Counted from the stretch's first letter, positions 7,884-16,179 are shown. The stretch: DNA of 64,000 nt from Streptomyces sp. TBY4 (GCF_024213195.1 NZ_JANAVF010000025.1:50112-114111); one strand, 5' to 3'. Program-made: numbers and translations. The notes: generated by a model from the sequence alone, not told the origin.

Positions 7884-9062
7884 TCAGGCCGTCTTGCGGC
7901 CCCTCTGCCAGACGGCCGAGACCAGCGGAACGCCCGGCCGGTAGGCGAGGTGGACGTGGCTCGGGGCGTCGAGCAGGACCAGGTCGGCGCGGGCGCCGGC
8001 GGTCAGGGTGCCGATGTCGGTGCGGCGCAGGGCGCGGGCGCCGCCGGCGGTGGCGGACCACAGGGCCTCGTCCGGGGTCATCCCCATGTCGCGGACGGCG
8101 AGGGCGATGCAGAAGGGCATCGAACTCGTGTAGGAGGAGCCGGGGTTGCAGTCCGTGGACAGTGCGACGGTGGCGCCGGCGTCGAGCAGACGGCGGGCGT
8201 CGGGCCACTGGGCGCGGGTGGAGAACTCGGCGCCGGGCAGCAGGGTGGCCACGGTCGTGCCGGCCGCCTGCGCGAGGGCGTCCACGTCGGCGTCGGTGAG
8301 GTGGGTGCAGTGGTCGGCGGAGGCCGCCTCCAGCTCCACGGCCAGCTGCACGCCGGGGCCGTAGGAGAGCTGGTTGGCGTGGACGCGCGGGATCAGCCCG
8401 GCGGCGGCCCCGGCCGTGAGGATCGCACGGGCCTGGTCGCCGTCGAAGGCGCCCTTCTCGCAGAACACGTCAACCCAGCGGGCGTACGGGGCGCAGGCGG
8501 TCAGCATCTCGCCGGTGACCAGGGCCACGTAGCCGGCCGGATCGTCGGCGTAGTCCGGGGAGACGATGTGCGCGCCGAGGTAGGTGACCTCCTCGGTGTG
8601 CGCGGCGGCGATGCGGAGGGCTCGGGCCTCGTCCTGGACGGTGAGGCCGTAGCCGGACTTGGTCTCGAAGGTGGTGGTGCCCTGGCGGCGGGCCTCGTCG
8701 AGGTGGCGCACCAGGTTCGCTTCGAGCGCGGCGTCGGAGGCGGCGCGGGTGGCGGCGACGGTGGTGCGGATGCCTCCGGCGGAGTAGGCGCGGCCGGACA
8801 TGCGGGCGTTGAACTCGGCGGTGCGGTCGCCCGCGAAGACTAGGTGGGAGTGGGAGTCGACGAAGCCGGGGATGGCGGCGCGGCCCTGGGCGTCGTACGC
8901 CTCGTCCGCTGCCGGGGCCTTGTCGGCGGGGCCGACCCAGGCGACGGTCTCGTTCTCGATGACGACCGTCGCGTTCTGGATGAGGCCGAGGGGGGTGCCG
9001 TCGCCCAGGGCGGGGTCGTTGGTGACGAGGCTGCCGATGTTGGTGATGGCTGTGGTGGTCAT
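7884..9062 (-). CDS. hutI: Imidazolonepropionase
   Basis: 392 aa, normal for HutI. Amidohydrolase-fold enzyme that opens 4-imidazolone-5-propionate to N-formimino-L-glutamate, the third step of histidine degradation; cytoplasmic. Visible signatures are the metal ligands in DSHSHLVFAGDR, the substrate stretch ARMSGRAYSAGGI, and STDCNPGSSYTSSMPF near the C-terminus. ATG at 9062 follows GAGGAC. It is the last gene of the minus-strand hut operon, 48 bp after hutF. Presumably transcribed from the promoter upstream of hutU. Confidence 0.95.
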   Translation of the reverse strand: MTTTAITNIGSLVTNDPALGDGTPLGLIQNATVVIENETVAWVGPADKAPAADEAYDAQGRAAIPGFVDSHSHLVFAGDRTAEFNARMSGRAYSAGGIRTTVAATRAASDAALEANLVRHLDEARRQGTTTFETKSGYGLTVQDEARALRIAAAHTEEVTYLGAHIVSPDYADDPAGYVALVTGEMLTACAPYARWVDVFCEKGAFDGDQARAILTAGAAAGLIPRVHANQLSYGPGVQLAVELEAASADHCTHLTDADVDALAQAAGTTVATLLPGAEFSTRAQWPDARRLLDAGATVALSTDCNPGSSYTSSMPFCIALAVRDMGMTPDEALWSATAGGARALRRTDIGTLTAGARADLVLLDAPSHVHLAYRPGVPLVSAVWQRGRKTA

Positions 9063-9110
9063 GCGTTGCCGTCCTCGGGGTGAGGGAAAGGCCCGCCGCA
9101 GGCGGGGTGG

Positions 9111-10484
9111 TCAGCCGCGGAGGGCGGCGATGGTCGTGGCGAGGGCCGACGGGACGTCGGCGACCAGGGTGTGGGCGCCGTCGCGGACCACGTGGCGGCC
9201 GCCGACCACCGTGTGGCGGACATCGGCGGCGGAGGCCGCGAAGACCGCCGTCTCCGCGCCGAGGCGGGGCAGCGGTCCCGCCGTGCGGACGGAGTCCAGG
9301 GCGATGGTGGTGAAGTCCGCGAGCGCGCCCGCCTCCAGCCGTCCCGCGTCGGGCAGGCCGAGGGCCGCGTGGCCGTCGGCGGTGGCGGCGGTGAGGAGGG
9401 CGTTCGCCGTCCAGTGCCCCCGGGTCCGGCTGCTCAGGCGCTCGTTGAGCTCCATCGCACGGGCCTCTTCGAGCAGGTCGATCACCGCGTGGCTGTCGCT
9501 GCCGAGCGAGAGCGGGCTGCCCGCGCGCTGGAGGCGTACGGCCGGGCCGATACCGTCGGCGAGGTCGCGTTCGGTGGTGGGGCACATGCAGGTGCCGGTG
9601 GTGGTCGCGCCCAGCAGCGCGATGTCCGCGTCGGTGAGGTGCGTGTTGTGCACCCCGGTGGTGCGCGGGCCGAGCACCCCGTGGTCGGCGAGCAGCTGGG
9701 TCGGGGTGCGGCCGTGGGCGGCGAGGCAGGCGTCGTTCTCGGCGGTCTGCTCCGAGAGGTGGACGTGCAGCGGGGCCCGGCGTTCCGCGGCCCAGTCGGC
9801 GACGGTGGCCAGCTGCCCGGCCGGTACGGCGCGGACCGAGTGGATCGCGGCGCCGATCAAGGCGTGTTCGCGGGGCTTGAGGGCGGAGACCCGCTCGGCC
9901 CAGGCTTCCGCGGTGGAGTCGGAGAAGCGCAGCTGGTGGAGGTTGGGTGCTTCCCCGAAGCCCGCCGACAGGTACGCCGTGTCCAGCAGCGTGATGCGGA
10001 TGCCCGCCTCGGCGGCGGCCTCGATCAGGGCCTCGCCCATGGCGTTGGGGTCGGCGTACGGGACTCCGCCCGGGGCGTGGTGGACGTAGTGGAACTCGCC
10101 GACGTTGGTGATGCCGGCCAGCGCCATCTCGGCGTAGACGGCGCGGGCGAGCGCGAAGTAGCTGTCGGGGGTGAGGTTCTGGGCGACCTTGTACATGAAG
10201 TCGCGCCAGGTCCAGAAGGTCCCGGAGCCGACCTGCACGGTCCCGCGCAGGGCCCGGTGGAAGGCGTGGCTGTGCGCGTTGGCGAGGCCGGGGAGGGTCA
10301 GGCCGCGCAGCACCTCCGCGCCCGGGGGCGGGGTCTCGTACCCGGGACCGGTGCGCAGGGCGGCGATCCGCCCGTCCTGCGCCACCTCCAGGACGACGCC
10401 CGGCTCGACATGGGTGCCGAGCCAGGCGTGCTCCAGCCAGTACGTCTTCGGCACGTGCCCCTTCACCTGCATGTTCACCGGCAT
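9111..10484 (-). CDS. hutF: Formimidoylglutamate deiminase
   Basis: 457 aa. Amidohydrolase superfamily: N-terminal metal-binding motif NAHSHAFHRALRG, HLSEQ and LGSDSHAVIDLLEE. It converts N-formimino-L-glutamate to N-formyl-L-glutamate and ammonia, so histidine breakdown here goes by the five-step formylglutamate route, not by HutG-type formiminoglutamase. ATG at 10484 has GGAAGG six bases upstream and overlaps the preceding gene's end by 10 bp; a second ATG at 10472 lacks a good ribosome site. The tight overlap indicates translational coupling with the M20 amidohydrolase gene. Confidence 0.92.
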   Translation of the reverse strand: MPVNMQVKGHVPKTYWLEHAWLGTHVEPGVVLEVAQDGRIAALRTGPGYETPPPGAEVLRGLTLPGLANAHSHAFHRALRGTVQVGSGTFWTWRDFMYKVAQNLTPDSYFALARAVYAEMALAGITNVGEFHYVHHAPGGVPYADPNAMGEALIEAAAEAGIRITLLDTAYLSAGFGEAPNLHQLRFSDSTAEAWAERVSALKPREHALIGAAIHSVRAVPAGQLATVADWAAERRAPLHVHLSEQTAENDACLAAHGRTPTQLLADHGVLGPRTTGVHNTHLTDADIALLGATTTGTCMCPTTERDLADGIGPAVRLQRAGSPLSLGSDSHAVIDLLEEARAMELNERLSSRTRGHWTANALLTAATADGHAALGLPDAGRLEAGALADFTTIALDSVRTAGPLPRLGAETAVFAASAADVRHTVVGGRHVVRDGAHTLVADVPSALATTIAALRG

Positions 10485-11773
10485 GCGAGGCCTTCCAGTA
10501 CGTCGGCGAGGGCGAGGACGCCTGCGACGCAGTCGTCCTCTGCGGCGAACTCCCGCGGGGAGTGGGAGACCCCGGTGGGGTTGCGCACGAACAGCATGGC
10601 GGTCGGGACGGCCGCCGAGAGGATCCCGGCGTCGTGTCCCGCGCCCGTGCCGAGCACGGGGACGGAGCCGCCGAGGATCCGGTTCATCTCGTCGCGCAGG
10701 GCGTGCTCGAACTCGACGACCGGGGTGAAGGACTCCCGGACGATGTCCAGGTCGATCCCGTCCCGGTCGGCGTGCTCGCGGGCGGCCTTCTCGATCGCGG
10801 TCACGACCGTGTCGAGGGTTCCCTGGTCGGCGGCGCGGGAGTCGAGCCAACCGCGGACGAGGGAGGGGATGGCGTTGACCCCGTTGGGCTCCACGGCGAT
10901 CTTCCCGAAGGTGGCCACGGCCCCGGCGAGGGCAGCCTCGGCGCGGGCCGCGAGCACGGTCTGCGCGTACGTGAGCATCGGGTCGCGGCGGTCCACCAGC
11001 CGGGTGGTGCCGGCGTGGTTGGCCTCGCCGCGGAAGTCGAAGCGCCAGCGGCCGTGCGGCCAGATCGCCGAGGCGATGCCGACCCGGTCGCCGGAGAGGT
11101 CGAGGGCGCGGCCCTGTTCCACGTGGAGTTCGACGAAGGCGCCGATGCGGGCGAGGCGTTCGGGGTCGGCGCCGATGGTGGCGGAGTCGTAGCCCGCCGC
11201 CTCCATGGCCTGCGGGAGGGAGATCCCGTCCGCGTCGCGCAGCTCGTACGCCTTCTCCTTGGTCAGCTGTCCGGCGCTGAGCCGGGAGCCGACGCAGGCG
11301 AGCCCGAAGCGGGCCCCTTCCTCGTCACCGAAGTTGGTGATGGCCAGCGGCCTGGAGAACTCCACTCCCCTCCCGCGGAGTTCGTCCAGGGCCGCGAAGG
11401 AGGACACCACCCCGAGGGGGCCGTCGAAGGCCCCGCCGTCGGGGACGGAGTCCAGGTGGGAGCCGGTGACGACGGCGTCACCGGCCAGTGGGTCGCCGAG
11501 CCAGGCCCACTGGTTGCCGTTGCGGTCGGTCTCGTACGCGAGCCCGCGCTTGTCGGCTTCCGCCTGGAACCAGGTCCGGCAGTCGGCGTCGGCGCCGGTC
11601 CAGGCGTAGCGGCGGTAGCCGCCGGAGTCGGCGTGGCGGCCGATGGGTGCGAGGTCCGCCCACATGCTGTGGAAGCTGGATTCTCCCCGCCCCGCCCTTC
11701 CACCGTTCCCCGGGGCTGCGCCCCGGACCCCGTTCGCCTCAAACGCCGGCGAGGCTGAGTTTCCCTCGCTCAC
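10475..11773 (-). CDS. M20 amidohydrolase (allantoate/N-carbamoyl-amino-acid hydrolase type), likely N-formylglutamate hydrolase role
   Basis: 432 aa. Zn-peptidase M20 family: GSHLDSVPDGGAFDGPLGV with first metal His/Asp, FGDEEGARFG with the catalytic Glu pair, and ELHVEQGRALD and GAGHDAG further on. Such enzymes remove N-carbamoyl or ureido groups. In this operon the missing step after HutF is deformylation of N-formyl-L-glutamate, so I infer it does that job. GTG at 11773 overlaps the hutU stop (GTGA), favouring this start. Residues 2-36 are then encoded by a GC-rich repeat element, and homology only begins around Met37 (ATG at 11665), which is the alternative start. Confidence 0.85.
   Translation of the reverse strand: MSEGNSASPAFEANGVRGAAPGNGGRAGRGESSFHSMWADLAPIGRHADSGGYRRYAWTGADADCRTWFQAEADKRGLAYETDRNGNQWAWLGDPLAGDAVVTGSHLDSVPDGGAFDGPLGVVSSFAALDELRGRGVEFSRPLAITNFGDEEGARFGLACVGSRLSAGQLTKEKAYELRDADGISLPQAMEAAGYDSATIGADPERLARIGAFVELHVEQGRALDLSGDRVGIASAIWPHGRWRFDFRGEANHAGTTRLVDRRDPMLTYAQTVLAARAEAALAGAVATFGKIAVEPNGVNAIPSLVRGWLDSRAADQGTLDTVVTAIEKAAREHADRDGIDLDIVRESFTPVVEFEHALRDEMNRILGGSVPVLGTGAGHDAGILSAAVPTAMLFVRNPTGVSHSPREFAAEDDCVAGVLALADVLEGLACR
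11693..11758. repeat. GC-rich dispersed repeat at the hutU/amidohydrolase junction
   Basis: A ~66-bp sequence containing CCGTTCCCC, GGGGCTGCGCCCC and TCAAACGCCGG followed by GGCTGA. The same ordered blocks appear at 14951-15020 and 63744-63812. Here it lies inside the operon, in frame with the amidohydrolase start, and it reads through as an N-terminal extension. Confidence 0.8.
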
Positions 11774-13434
11774 GCGTCGTCGCCTTCGCGCATCGGGACG
11801 CGGACGCCGCGCTCGTCGGCGACGGTCTCGGCGATGTCGTAGCCGGCGTCGACGTGGCGGATGACGCCCATGCCGGGGTCGTTCGTGAGCACGCGGCGGA
11901 TCTTCTCGCCCGCGAGCTTCGTGCCGTCGGCGACCGTGACCTGGCCCGCGTGGATGGAGCGGCCCATGCCGACGCCGCCGCCGTGGTGGATGGAGACCCA
12001 GGAGGCGCCGGAGGCCACGTTGACCATGGCGTTGAGCAGCGGCCAGTCGGCGATCGCGTCGGAGCCGTCGAGCATGGCCTCGGTCTCGCGGTACGGGGAG
12101 GCCACCGAGCCGCAGTCCAGGTGGTCGCGGCCGATGACGAGCGGCGCGGCGAGGGTGCCGTCGGCGACCATCTCGTTGAAGCGCTCGCCGGCCTTGTCGC
12201 GCTCGCCGTAGCCGAGCCAGCAGATGCGGGCGGGCAGTCCCTGGAAGTGGACGCGCTCGCCGGCCATCTTGATCCAGCGGTGCAGGGACTCGTTCTCGGG
12301 GAAGAGCTCCAGCATCGCCTTGTCGGTCTTGTGGATGTCCGAGGCCTCGCCGGACAGGGCCGCCCAGCGGAAGGGGCCCTTGCCCTCGCAGAAGAGGGGG
12401 CGGATGTAGGCCGGGACGAAGCCGGGGAAGGCGAAGGCGCGGTCGTAGCCGGCCAGCTGGGCCTCGCCGCGGATGGAGTTGCCGTAGTCGAAGACCTCGG
12501 CGCCGGCGTCCATGAAGCCGACCATGGCCTCGACGTGCGTGGCCATGGACTCGCGGGCGCGGGTGGTGAACCCGGCCGGGTCCTTGGCCGCGTAGGCCGC
12601 CATGTCGTCGAAGTCGACGCCGACGGGCAGGTACGCGAGCGGGTCGTGGGCCGAGGTCTGGTCGGTCACGATGTCGATCGGGGCGCCCTCGGCGAGCATC
12701 TGCGGGAGCAGCTCGGCGGCGTTGCCCAGCAGGCCGATGGAGAGCGGCTTGCGGGCGTCGCGGGCCTCGACGGCGAGCTGCAGCGCGTGGCGCAGGTCGT
12801 TCGCCTTGACGTCGAGGTAGCGGTGCTCGATGCGGCGGTCGATGGCGCGCGGGTCGACGTCGATGCAGATGGCGACGCCGTCGTTCATCGTCACGGCCAG
12901 CGGCTGGGCGCCGCCCATGCCGCCGAGGCCGGCGGTGAGGGTGATGGTGCCGGCGAGGGTCCCGTTGAACTTCTTCGCGGCAACAGCGGCGAAGGTCTCA
13001 TACGTACCCTGCAGGATGCCCTGGGTGCCGATGTAGATCCACGAACCGGCCGTCATCTGGCCGTACATGGTCAGGCCCAGGTTCTCCAGGCGGCGAAACT
13101 CCTCCCAGTTGGCCCAGTCGCCGACCAGGTTGGAGTTGGCGAGCAGGACGCGCGGCGCCCACTCGTGCGTCTGCATCACGCCGACGGGGCGGCCGGACTG
13201 GACGAGCATCGTCTCGTCCTGCTTGAGGGTCTGGAGGGTGCGGACCATCGCGTCGTACGAGCGCCAGTCGCGGGCGGCCTTGCCGGTGCCGCCGTAGACG
13301 ACGAGCTTGTCGGGGTGCTCGGCGACCTCGGGGTCGAGGTTGTTCTGGAGCATCCGCAGCGCGGCCTCCTGCTGCCATCCCAGGGTGCTCAGCTCGGTAC
13401 CTCGCGCGGCACGTACGGGGCGGGGTCCTGACAT
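11770..13434 (-). CDS. hutU: Urocanate hydratase
   Basis: 554 aa, the standard urocanase length. It adds water to urocanate to give 4-imidazolone-5-propionate using tightly bound NAD+; cytoplasmic. Recognisable stretches: LDPEVAEHPDKLVVYGGTGKAARDW cut across residues 33-57, QSGRPVGVMQTHEWAPRVL, TAGLGGMGGAQPLAVTMNDG (NAD-binding), and the active-site Cys region in GRDHLDCGSVASPYRETEAM. ATG at 13434 is preceded by GGAGG seven bases upstream. First gene of the hut operon; divergent from the decarboxylase gene across a palindromic site. Histidine ammonia-lyase (hutH) is not in the window. Confidence 0.96.
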   Translation of the reverse strand: MSGPRPVRAARGTELSTLGWQQEAALRMLQNNLDPEVAEHPDKLVVYGGTGKAARDWRSYDAMVRTLQTLKQDETMLVQSGRPVGVMQTHEWAPRVLLANSNLVGDWANWEEFRRLENLGLTMYGQMTAGSWIYIGTQGILQGTYETFAAVAAKKFNGTLAGTITLTAGLGGMGGAQPLAVTMNDGVAICIDVDPRAIDRRIEHRYLDVKANDLRHALQLAVEARDARKPLSIGLLGNAAELLPQMLAEGAPIDIVTDQTSAHDPLAYLPVGVDFDDMAAYAAKDPAGFTTRARESMATHVEAMVGFMDAGAEVFDYGNSIRGEAQLAGYDRAFAFPGFVPAYIRPLFCEGKGPFRWAALSGEASDIHKTDKAMLELFPENESLHRWIKMAGERVHFQGLPARICWLGYGERDKAGERFNEMVADGTLAAPLVIGRDHLDCGSVASPYRETEAMLDGSDAIADWPLLNAMVNVASGASWVSIHHGGGVGMGRSIHAGQVTVADGTKLAGEKIRRVLTNDPGMGVIRHVDAGYDIAETVADERGVRVPMREGDDA

Positions 13435-13460
13435 GGCGGTGCCTCCTCCATTGTTGGGCT

Positions 13461-13491
13461 ATCTATTCACATCCTGTCCTCCTGAATAGAT
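13461..13491. promoter_or_regulatory. Candidate hut operator, perfect inverted repeat
   Basis: ATCTATTCA at 13461-13469 and its exact reverse complement TGAATAGAT at 13483-13491, separated by 13 bp. It lies 27 bp upstream of hutU and ~39 bp upstream of the divergent decarboxylase gene. AT-rich symmetric arms in a GC-rich genome between divergent genes suggest a repressor site that could control both. The adjoining 9-mer ATTCAGTCA (13490-13498) recurs upstream of the RpiR-type regulator gene (16231-16239). Confidence 0.6.
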
Positions 13492-13529
13492 TCAGTCAAC
13501 AGCTGCGGGCGGACGCGCCGGATGATGGG

Positions 13530-14903
13530 ATGACAGACATGGCAGTCGACGCACACGCGCAAGCCGAAGGCGGCTCCGCCGAGGAGACCGTCCGGCGGCG
13601 GGACCTGGCTGTACGGGCCGCCGTCGAGCAGGGGCTGCTCAACGAGGAGACCCCCCTCCTGTGCCTGCTCGACACCGCCGGCATCCGCGCCTCCGCCGCC
13701 GCCCTGACCAGTGCCTTCGACCGGGCCCTCGCCCCCGGCACCCCCGTCCTGCACGCCTTCGCGGTCAAGGCCGCCCCGCTCGTCCCGGTCCTGCGGCTGC
13801 TCGCCGACGCCGGGCTCGGCTGCGAGGTGGCCAGCCCCGGGGAGCTGGCCCTGGCCCGCGCGGCCGGGGTCCCGCCGGAGCGCATCGTCCTCGACTCCCC
13901 CGCGAAGACGGCCGCCGAACTGCGGGAGGCCCTCGCCCTGGGCGTCGCGGTGAACGCGGACAACCGCCAGGAACTGGAACGCCTCGACGCCCTCGTGGCA
14001 GCGGCGGCACCTGCCTCCCCGATCGGCGTACGGATCAACCCGCAGACCGGCGCGGGCACCATCGGCGCGCTCTCCACCGCCACCGCCACCTCGAAGTTCG
14101 GGATCGCGCTGCGCGATCCGGGTGCGCGCGCATGGCTCGTACGGGCCTACCTGGACCGGCCGTGGCTCACCCGGCTGCACACCCACTCGGGCTCCCAGGG
14201 GGTGCCGCTGGCACTGATCGCCGAAGGAGTGCGGGAGCTGTACGCACTGGCCGAGGAGATCAACACCGCGGCCGGGCGGCGGCAGGTCGACACCCTGGAC
14301 ATCGGCGGCGGGCTGCCGGTCAACTTCGCCTCGGACGCGGCCACCCCCACCTGGACGGAGTACGTGGGCGAGCTGCGCTCGGCCGTACCCGGGCTCTTCT
14401 CCGGGGCGTACGGGCTGGTCACGGAGTTCGGGCGGGCCCTGACGGCCAAGCACGGGCTGGTGCTCTCGCGGGTGGAGTACACGAAGTCCACCGGCGGCCG
14501 GGCGATCGCGCTCACGCACGCGGGAGTCCAGCTGCTCACCCGCACGGTGTACGCCCCGGCGGCCTGGCCGGTACGCATCCTCCCGTACTCCGCGAAGGGG
14601 ACTCCGCTGACGGGGCCCCTCATCCCCCAGGACATCGCCGGCCCGGCATGCTTCGCGGGCGACCTGCTGGCAGCGGCCCGCGAGCTCCCGCCCCTCTCCC
14701 CCGGAGACCTCGTCTGTGTCCCCGACACGGGGGCGTACGCCTTCACGGCCCACTACGGCTACAACAGCCTCCCCCGCCCACCCGTCCACGGCTTCACCGT
14801 GACCCCCTCCGACGAAGTCCGCTTCCGCTTGGCCCGCGCGGCCCAGTCCCCCTCCGCGATTCCGCCGGAAGCGGGCGCAGCCACCCCGGACGCCCTCCTC
14901 TGA
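13530..14903 (+). CDS. PLP-dependent fold-III decarboxylase (LysA-like)
   Basis: 457 aa. Alanine-racemase fold III / group IV decarboxylase family. PLP lysine in HAFAVKAAP; HSGSQG and DIGGGLPV bind the cofactor phosphate; a Cys in GPACFAGDLL and the Tyr-rich stretch TGAYAFTAHYGYNSLPRP complete the site. It resembles diaminopimelate decarboxylase but may act on another amino acid. Being divergent from hutU with a shared operator, it may be co-regulated with histidine use rather than be the housekeeping lysA. An ATG nine bases downstream (13539) is an alternative start. No partner biosynthetic gene is adjacent. Confidence 0.8.
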   Translation: MTDMAVDAHAQAEGGSAEETVRRRDLAVRAAVEQGLLNEETPLLCLLDTAGIRASAAALTSAFDRALAPGTPVLHAFAVKAAPLVPVLRLLADAGLGCEVASPGELALARAAGVPPERIVLDSPAKTAAELREALALGVAVNADNRQELERLDALVAAAAPASPIGVRINPQTGAGTIGALSTATATSKFGIALRDPGARAWLVRAYLDRPWLTRLHTHSGSQGVPLALIAEGVRELYALAEEINTAAGRRQVDTLDIGGGLPVNFASDAATPTWTEYVGELRSAVPGLFSGAYGLVTEFGRALTAKHGLVLSRVEYTKSTGGRAIALTHAGVQLLTRTVYAPAAWPVRILPYSAKGTPLTGPLIPQDIAGPACFAGDLLAAARELPPLSPGDLVCVPDTGAYAFTAHYGYNSLPRPPVHGFTVTPSDEVRFRLARAAQSPSAIPPEAGAATPDALL

Positions 14904-14950
14904 GACCCCGCCGGGGGCTGCGCCCCCGACACCCGCTGCGCGGGGCCGTC

Positions 14951-15083
14951 CCCTACCCGCCCTTCGCCCGTTCCCCGGGCTCCGCCCGGACCCGGTCCTC
15001 AAACGCCGGACGGGCTGAAAGACCCTGGGGCTCCGCCCCAGACCCCGGTCCTCAAACGCCGGACGGCTGAAAAGACAAACCCC
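14951..15083. repeat. Two tandem GC-rich dispersed repeat units
   Basis: Unit 1 (14951-15020) and unit 2 (15024-15072) both end TCCTCAAACGCCGGACGG-GCTGAA. Each has an internal short hairpin (CCCGGGCTCCGCCCGG; CTGGGGCTCCGCCCCAG). The 60 bases 15024-15083 are identical to 63841-63900. They follow the decarboxylase stop codon and may act as transcription-terminating or mRNA-stabilising hairpins, besides being a dispersed repeat. Confidence 0.85.
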
Positions 15084-15115
15084 GGCCCGGGGGCTGCGTG
15101 CGGCCGGGGCGGGGA

Positions 15116-15246
15116 CGGGGGCGGGGTGGGGTGTTGGCCGGGACGTAAAGCGTGATTTGTGGCGCTAGAGGGAGCCACAACTGTCGAACGTTGCGGACGG
15201 GGCGCCTAAATCATGCAGTCCCGGCCAACACCCCACCCCGCCCCCG
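15116..15246. repeat. 131-bp element with 29-bp perfect terminal inverted repeats
   Basis: Arms 15116-15144 and 15218-15246 are exact reverse complements (29 bp). The interior pairs further: 15150-15158 with 15208-15216 (9 bp, one G-T), or alternatively TTGTGGC/GCCACAA (15157-15163 with 15174-15180). It has no coding capacity. Bases 15101-15165 are identical to the last 65 bases of the window. I see no clear target-site duplication. It could be a MITE-like non-autonomous element, a strong structural terminator, or a conserved structured RNA/DNA. Confidence 0.85.
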
Positions 15247-15336
15247 GCACCGACCCACCCGCAGCCAGCCCCACACGCAACCGGACCCCAGCCAACATCC
15301 AGCCCCGCCCGCCGCAGCGCCCCCGGCAACAGCGGG
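15247..15336. other. Pyrimidine-rich spacer
   Basis: C-rich plus strand (CCCACCC, CCAGCCCC, CCCGCCCGCC blocks) between the inverted-repeat element and the end of the RpiR-type gene. No ORF, terminator hairpin or further repeat is apparent. Confidence 0.4.
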
Positions 15337-16179
15337 CTACTCCACGAAGAGGCCTCGGGCCGCGGCTCGGGTGTCGAAGGCTTCCAGGCGGGCCTGGGCG
15401 TCAGGAAGGGCGTCCGCCATGGCCTCCAGCAGGACCCGCCCCAGCAGCATCGGCGCGCACGCCGTGTCGAAGGCGAGCCCGGTGCCGACAGGCGCAGGGA
15501 TCAGCAGGTCGGAGTGGCGGGCCACCGGCGCGAAGGCGGAGTCGGCGACCGTGATCACGGTCAGGCCGGCGCCCCGCGCGTGCTGCAGGGCCTCCGCGAC
15601 CTCCTTCGGGTGCCGGGGCAGCGCGAAGCAGAGCAGCGCCGAGGCCCCCGCCCCCGCAGCCGCATCGATCCGGTCGGCGAGCATCGAGCCGCCCTCGTCG
15701 AGCAGCCGGACGTCCGGATGGACCTTGGCGGCGAAGTACGCGAACCCGCGCGCCTGCGAGGACGCCGCGCGCAGCCCCAGGACGGGCAGCGGCCGCGAAG
15801 CGGCCAGCAGCCGCCCGGCTTCCCGTACCGGCGCCGGGTCGGCGAGCATCGCCGAGAGCCGGCGCAGGTTCTCGATCTCGCCCTGGACGGCCTGCTGGTA
15901 CTCGTTGTACGCGTCCTCTTCCCCGCCCCCGGCCCGCTCGGCGGGGGCCACCTCGCGCAGGTGTCGGCGCAGCGCGGGATAGCCGTCGAAGCCCAGCGCC
16001 ACCGCAAACCGGGTCACCGACGGCTGGCTCACCCCGGCCAGTTCGGCGAGCTCCACGCTCGACAGGAACGGCACCTCGGCCGCCCCGCGCACCATGCAGT
16101 GCGCGATGCGCCGCTGGGTCGGCGTCAGCCGGTGCCCCTCGAACAGCTTCTGCAGCCGGGCCGCAGGGCTCTCGCTCAT
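15337..16179 (-). CDS. RpiR/MurR-family transcriptional regulator (HTH + SIS)
   Basis: 280 aa from ATG at 16179, chosen because GGAGGGG lies seven bases upstream; an in-frame ATG at 16221 has no such site. Residues ~1-80 form the RpiR-type helix-turn-helix (LTPTQRRIAHCMV ... VELAELAGVSQPSVTRFAVALGFDGYPALRRHL). Residues ~110-265 form a SIS phosphosugar-type domain (LPVLGLRAASSQARGFAYFAAKVH, GLTVITVADSAFAPVARHSDLLI). Members are effector-controlled repressors or activators. Its place next to hut and the shared ATTCAGTCA box suggest, but do not prove, that it controls hut or the decarboxylase. Confidence 0.88.
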   Translation of the reverse strand: MSESPAARLQKLFEGHRLTPTQRRIAHCMVRGAAEVPFLSSVELAELAGVSQPSVTRFAVALGFDGYPALRRHLREVAPAERAGGGEEDAYNEYQQAVQGEIENLRRLSAMLADPAPVREAGRLLAASRPLPVLGLRAASSQARGFAYFAAKVHPDVRLLDEGGSMLADRIDAAAGAGASALLCFALPRHPKEVAEALQHARGAGLTVITVADSAFAPVARHSDLLIPAPVGTGLAFDTACAPMLLGRVLLEAMADALPDAQARLEAFDTRAAARGLFVE

